Both the position numbers and the translations under genes were made by a program. This document shows positions 8,201-8,534 of a stretch of 8,534 nt of DNA, piece after piece. Each line of letters starts with the position of its first letter. The stretch's first letter is position 1. The stretch is taken from NCBI GenBank assembly GCA_021845705.1, contig JAJZVJ010000074.1, positions 1 to 8,534 on the forward strand, in the 5' to 3' direction. This DNA comes from a bacterium (lineage in GTDB: Bacteria; Elusimicrobiota; Elusimicrobia; Elusimicrobiales; UBA9959). The notes under the pieces are model-generated. The model was given only the letters and a program-made list of their open reading frames with translations. It did no database searches and had not been told where the DNA came from.

Positions 8201-8232
8201 ACTCGGCGGGTATAACGCTGAACGTGAAGTAA
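2278..8232 (+). CDS. Secreted bacterial alpha-2-macroglobulin with intact thioester
   Basis: A 1984-residue protein of the bacterial alpha-2-macroglobulin family, thought to act as a broad protease trap. A protease cuts the bait region, the protein collapses around it, and the thioester bonds covalently. A Sec signal covers residues 1-17 (MRIFLAVLLCPCLAHGA), with probable cleavage near AHGA/AD. No good lipobox is seen, unlike the lipoprotein ECAM/YfhM of E. coli. Residues about 18-330 are alpha-helical and TPR-like at the start. MG1-like begins at about 332 (LKVNARNLPSVYFRAYR). Another MG domain spans about 454-560. The MG domain with FVETDRPVYRPGQ starts at about 579. VEEYKRPEFEV near 682 opens the next MG domain. 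Further MG domains start near 816, 950 and 1043. The bait-like linker is about 1155-1228. The A2M domain starts at 1230 (VRKDFSETAYYNP). The thioester motif is CTEQ (Cys1458-Gln1461, in HYPYECTEQ), followed by an alpha/alpha toroid with QNADGSFPWFPGG at about 1552. The receptor-like C-terminal domain is about 1848-1984 and ends with MYAPEF. The domain order and length resemble Bacteroidetes-type A2Ms. Besides the signal, the only cysteines seen are 60, 307, 323, 738 and 1458. No pbpC is adjacent within the window. Confidence 0.95.
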   Translation: MRIFLAVLLCPCLAHGAADLEKADQLFAKNLYQDALTAYSAAAKLPGEDGLKALYRSAECEALLFRYGEASQLLADMKLPPDPLWQGRFLLLRAEAGRQFLQQYGYTLPSDIQQGTRDVTKLTSAQWSRLIEADYNSLWDLRGELLKYRLEGQDYFVDVKGADLAYTPTLWDFAVLRWTDYLLSGSEAGSPRPAAETLAAENYRADYSVAAPAASKAAAIYEDAAGISSGAMDFAREYWKIRRLQIPFEHGNLVVSSNPEKLRAQGVSVLQKWAKSFKTPLGRAWAGYQAAVLIAQGQDFAGVVGTCKKAEGEAPRSRPASLCSRMRAEIEMPRLELSASFAPPPGEKSLKVNARNLPSVYFRAYRTTPEELASLGAREGQGLNGLKYLQENTVRRFLGKKADVQWSAKISYPSPYAYKEQETPSPGFKKGVYVIIASGDSGFEDGSSLIKAVTVNITDIFLLGTGGITGDPEAFLYDPAAPSRQVKADLFRLYAVNALTGKPLGDADIDAYYSRTYSSNWQKVPLKTGADGAAALNLSFPVGYPSNEYFSLDPLLSRGGAYAYWNSYSSIGLNVPAPITIFVETDRPVYRPGQEVKFKATVLTREPRGYRTYGGKEKLVVTARDANWQEVYKKTLPFTGLGSAAGAFKIPAGRLLGQYSITAELREYDYNFSGAANFGVEEYKRPEFEVKLKEAGKPYRYGEKAEISGEVKYYFGSPVPGASVKYTVKRSRYVPWYCWYWGWFYSAGGSSEAASGETRTGDDGKFTISFTPQPESGAYADYPSSYYVEAEARDAGGRTITDSRTYRAGAKAYLFDITPDAGFFTPDKPASFSARLMDLNDVQQSGSASYALYRLEKAPDGDAGQWQWGSFGRNPSLEQAFSKTPDGPKVDSGAVEFSKNAPAKLKLKALAPGVYRLRLKAKDPWGGESESQLVLVSASPLPGKNGSLLLPPVALFERSSYQEGETARVLIGAAALKGVKYYEVTGGNYVLSSGMVPEGGLSLLNLKVGRVHKGGFGVRWFGAGDFKIYSAMDEADVPQKDKALSLTLDYDKKLAPGQKAYWRLRAKDYLGRPASGEALVKVFDRSLEYYGRDAGFWGDSLYPKRPSSGEAHGSLFTPYAIGLPVRTGVIERMLEAFRGRTAEDRLASLRINSSRVYGGGGYAKAKGMMFAGEAAGGGMAADAMLAAPAASNMAALAGAAPQGRAEAFDKKAREPGAAPQRAPAQPDVKVRKDFSETAYYNPQLKVVKGSGRFSFTIPERLTAWKISSYLLTRGARRGSFSAGTVTKKDLMVRLDIPRFFREGDKSRLTAVITNDTPGELSGDVTLSITQAGAEAQDKFGVKELSRPFTVKPDGTVSLYWDIQAPRGTAAYKVRAVARAGQLSDAQENDLPVLPSRERLIASGVASLDGDSSKTFKLPELEAADPTREVESLHLEIQPQLILTVLNSLPNLVHYPYECTEQVLNRYVPLAITNSFYRKYPQLRASVARIPKRDTLTPAWARDNPVRLMSLMETPWEEQSKGRKAYWPMVDMLDPKVVEGEKEEALSKLAAYQNADGSFPWFPGGHPDLYMTLYVLDGLAEAARYNVAIPQEMARKALSYVLAEIPSHMKPEEDQTSTILYAAYVVTSFPKAWPGSGTALTYAKAWVDYADKHSNAMTAFGKAYAAYVYLRLGEKAKAESYLARAMDGARSDDIAGVYWTPEKSSWLWYNDTVEKHAFILRTLLAVRPKDPKIAGLVRWLLFNRKANEWKSTKASAAAIYSLLDIMKSKGALDKAETFDIKWGGTAETVALQPFDWVAKPLRWSKYGSEITKKDLEPMIEKKGPGLAFASFTGIYTTDKTAQESPAGMMNVSRKYFLREKEGENYILKPLSDGDTVAVGDELEVQLTVNTRSQFEYVQLKDPKAAGFEAETLTSGWKWDQLGRYEEPRDSLTNFFMDWLPHGEYVLKYRLRPTTPGTFKAGAAVIQSMYAPEFAAHSAGITLNVK
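5740..5961 (+). other. Bait-region-like low-complexity linker in the A2M
   Basis: Residues about 1155-1228 are rich in Gly, Ala, Pro and Met. They contain GGGGYAKAKGMMF, then Ala/Met repeats (GGGMAADAMLAAPAASNMAA), then a charged part with KK, RE and QR sites. The stretch lies just before the conserved VRKDFSETAYYNP start of the A2M domain, where the protease-cut bait region of the family belongs. It lacks any fold-like pattern and would be flexible and open to elastase-like and trypsin-like cleavage. The exact bait borders cannot be read from sequence. Confidence 0.6.
6649..6660 (+). other. Thioester-forming CTEQ motif codons
   Basis: Codons TGC ACC GAG CAG encode Cys1458-Thr-Glu-Gln1461. 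In the A2M/C3 superfamily the Cys and Gln side chains form the internal thioester. The residue before Cys is Glu, not the Gly seen in many animal and enterobacterial members; I recall YPYECTEQ as common in Bacteroidetes-type bacterial A2Ms. The motif is intact, so covalent trapping is expected to be possible. Confidence 0.85.
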
Positions 8233-8247
8233 CGAGGGACGTGTTTT

Positions 8248-8388
8248 ATGTTTTTTGTTCCAGTGTTCGCTTCCGGGCGGCCTACCATGCTGGCCGGAAC
8301 GCAAAACACGCTCGGCCACACCGTGGCCTCGCTCGGTATTCGCCCGCCGCGCTTATGCAAGCGGCGGGCTCAACGACGGTTTTGCTAA
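8248..8388 (+). CDS. Possible small open frame, function unknown
   Basis: A 46-codon frame starting at ATG 8248, eight bases after a good Shine-Dalgarno (GAGGGA, 8234-8239), and ending with TAA 8386-8388. The start MFFVPVFASGRPTMLAGTQ is not recognised, and the Arg/Cys-rich end (RLCKRRAQRRFC) does not look like a real protein terminus. In the +1 frame, AYASGGLNDGFANPASMVS continues with ordinary codons to a tandem TAA-TGA stop at 8447-8452. One explanation is a small gene of about 67 codons broken by one base near 8340-8350, either by mutation or by a sequencing error. The frame also overlaps the long inverted repeat, so it may be chance coding inside a structured non-coding element. No family is assigned. 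Confidence 0.25.
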   Translation: MFFVPVFASGRPTMLAGTQNTLGHTVASLGIRPPRLCKRRAQRRFC

Positions 8389-8411
8389 CCCGGCCAGCAT
8401 GGTCTCCGCCC
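8275..8411. repeat. Nested inverted repeat forming a three-way junction
   Basis: The outer arms pair GGGCGG (8275-8280) with CCGCCC (8406-8411) and ACCATGCTGGCCGG (8284-8297) with CCGGCCAGCATGGT (8390-8403). That gives 20 bp in all, interrupted by a 3x2 internal loop. Enclosed are two perfect hairpins: GGCCAC/GTGGCC (8314-8319 with 8323-8328, 3-nt loop) and GCCCGCCGC/GCGGCGGGC (8342-8350 with 8361-8369, 10-nt loop). The whole can fold as a closed stem with two branches, in RNA or as extruded DNA. The arms also resemble the terminal inverted repeats of a MITE about 137 bp long, but no flanking target-site duplication is seen. No T-run follows, so it is not a standard intrinsic terminator. Its position just after the A2M stop suggests a structured 3' UTR or a separate small RNA; the role is unknown. 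Confidence 0.6.
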
Positions 8412-8452
8412 AGGTTACTCAGTTTAACGGAAAGTTTGCTGCTTGGTAATGA

Positions 8453-8534
8453 GCGGAGGGGTGGCGGTGGTGTTGCCCCACGAACCCTTTGGGGAGAGGG
8501 GGGCCCCGCCATAAATTCCGAAAGGCGGGGGGGA
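8453..8534. other. G-rich tail with two hairpins, no gene seen
   Basis: After the tandem stop at 8447-8452 the sequence is strongly G-rich and shows no convincing coding region. CCCCA (8476-8480) can pair with TGGGG (8490-8494). CCCCGCC (8504-8510) can pair with GGCGGGG (8524-8530) around a 13-nt A/T-rich loop. The second hairpin looks like a terminator stem, but the window ends 4 bases later, so a T-tract cannot be checked. The segment may be an intergenic region, the tail of the structured element before it, or the leader of a gene beyond the window. Confidence 0.4.

Noticed and set aside
8342..8385. The 9-bp GC hairpin as an intrinsic terminator of the A2M gene
   Set aside because: It is followed by CTCAACGACGG with no T-run, and lies over 100 bases after the stop inside a larger fold.
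8275..8411. The inverted repeat as a clear insertion element (MITE)
   Set aside because: No flanking direct repeat (target-site duplication) could be found and no second copy exists in the window, so it is recorded only as an inverted repeat of unknown nature.
8241..8534. A GTG-started frame open from 8241 to the window end (about 98 codons)
   Set aside because: The translation is Arg/Gly/Pro/Leu-rich with no known motif and runs through several strong hairpins and G-runs. Chance opening is plausible at this GC, and no homologue is recognised.
8453..8534. A known riboswitch (fluoride, TPP, c-di-GMP) in the G-rich tail
   Set aside because: Short fragments such as CCGAAAGG or GGGGTGGC recall pieces of known classes, but the conserved cores are absent.

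Overview
The window is a GC-rich stretch of bacterial chromosome with every recognisable gene on the + strand. Isoleucine is often written ATA and arginine AGG despite the high GC. With the large thioester-containing alpha-2-macroglobulin (A2M) this suggests a Gram-negative-type (diderm) bacterium. The ATA/AGG habit reminds me of Elusimicrobiota-like metagenomic genomes, but that placement is a guess. No mobile element, phage gene, CRISPR array, tRNA or rRNA could be recognised.

Layout. (1) 3-347: the last 114 residues of an ornithine aminotransferase (RocD type), cut by the window start and closed by an intrinsic-terminator-like hairpin at 368-399. (2) 439-1368: a ten-helix EamA/DMT transporter. 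(3) 1361-2257: murB, overlapping the transporter by 8 bp, with its Shine-Dalgarno inside the transporter's last codons. (4) 2278-8232: a 1984-residue secreted bacterial A2M with an intact CTEQ thioester motif, an alpha-helical/TPR-like N-terminus and a Gly/Ala/Met-rich bait-like linker. The transporter, murB and A2M gene are so tightly packed that they probably form one transcription unit. (5) 8233-8534: about 300 bases with no convincing gene but strong secondary structure. It holds a 20-bp interrupted outer stem enclosing two perfect hairpins, then two more GC-rich hairpins near the window edge. A short open frame with a good ribosome binding site begins inside it.

How the genes may work together. 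MurB makes the UDP-MurNAc precursor of peptidoglycan in the cytoplasm. Bacterial A2Ms are thought to trap foreign proteases in the periplasm or at the surface, and in some bacteria they are encoded beside the peptidoglycan synthase PbpC. The murB-A2M pairing fits a cell-envelope theme, but a functional link is inference. The ornithine aminotransferase is separated by the terminator and looks unrelated.

The least explained part is the structured 3' segment (8273-8414 and beyond). It could be a structured 3' UTR or ncRNA, a MITE-like repeat, or the decayed start of another gene. Sequence alone does not decide between these.
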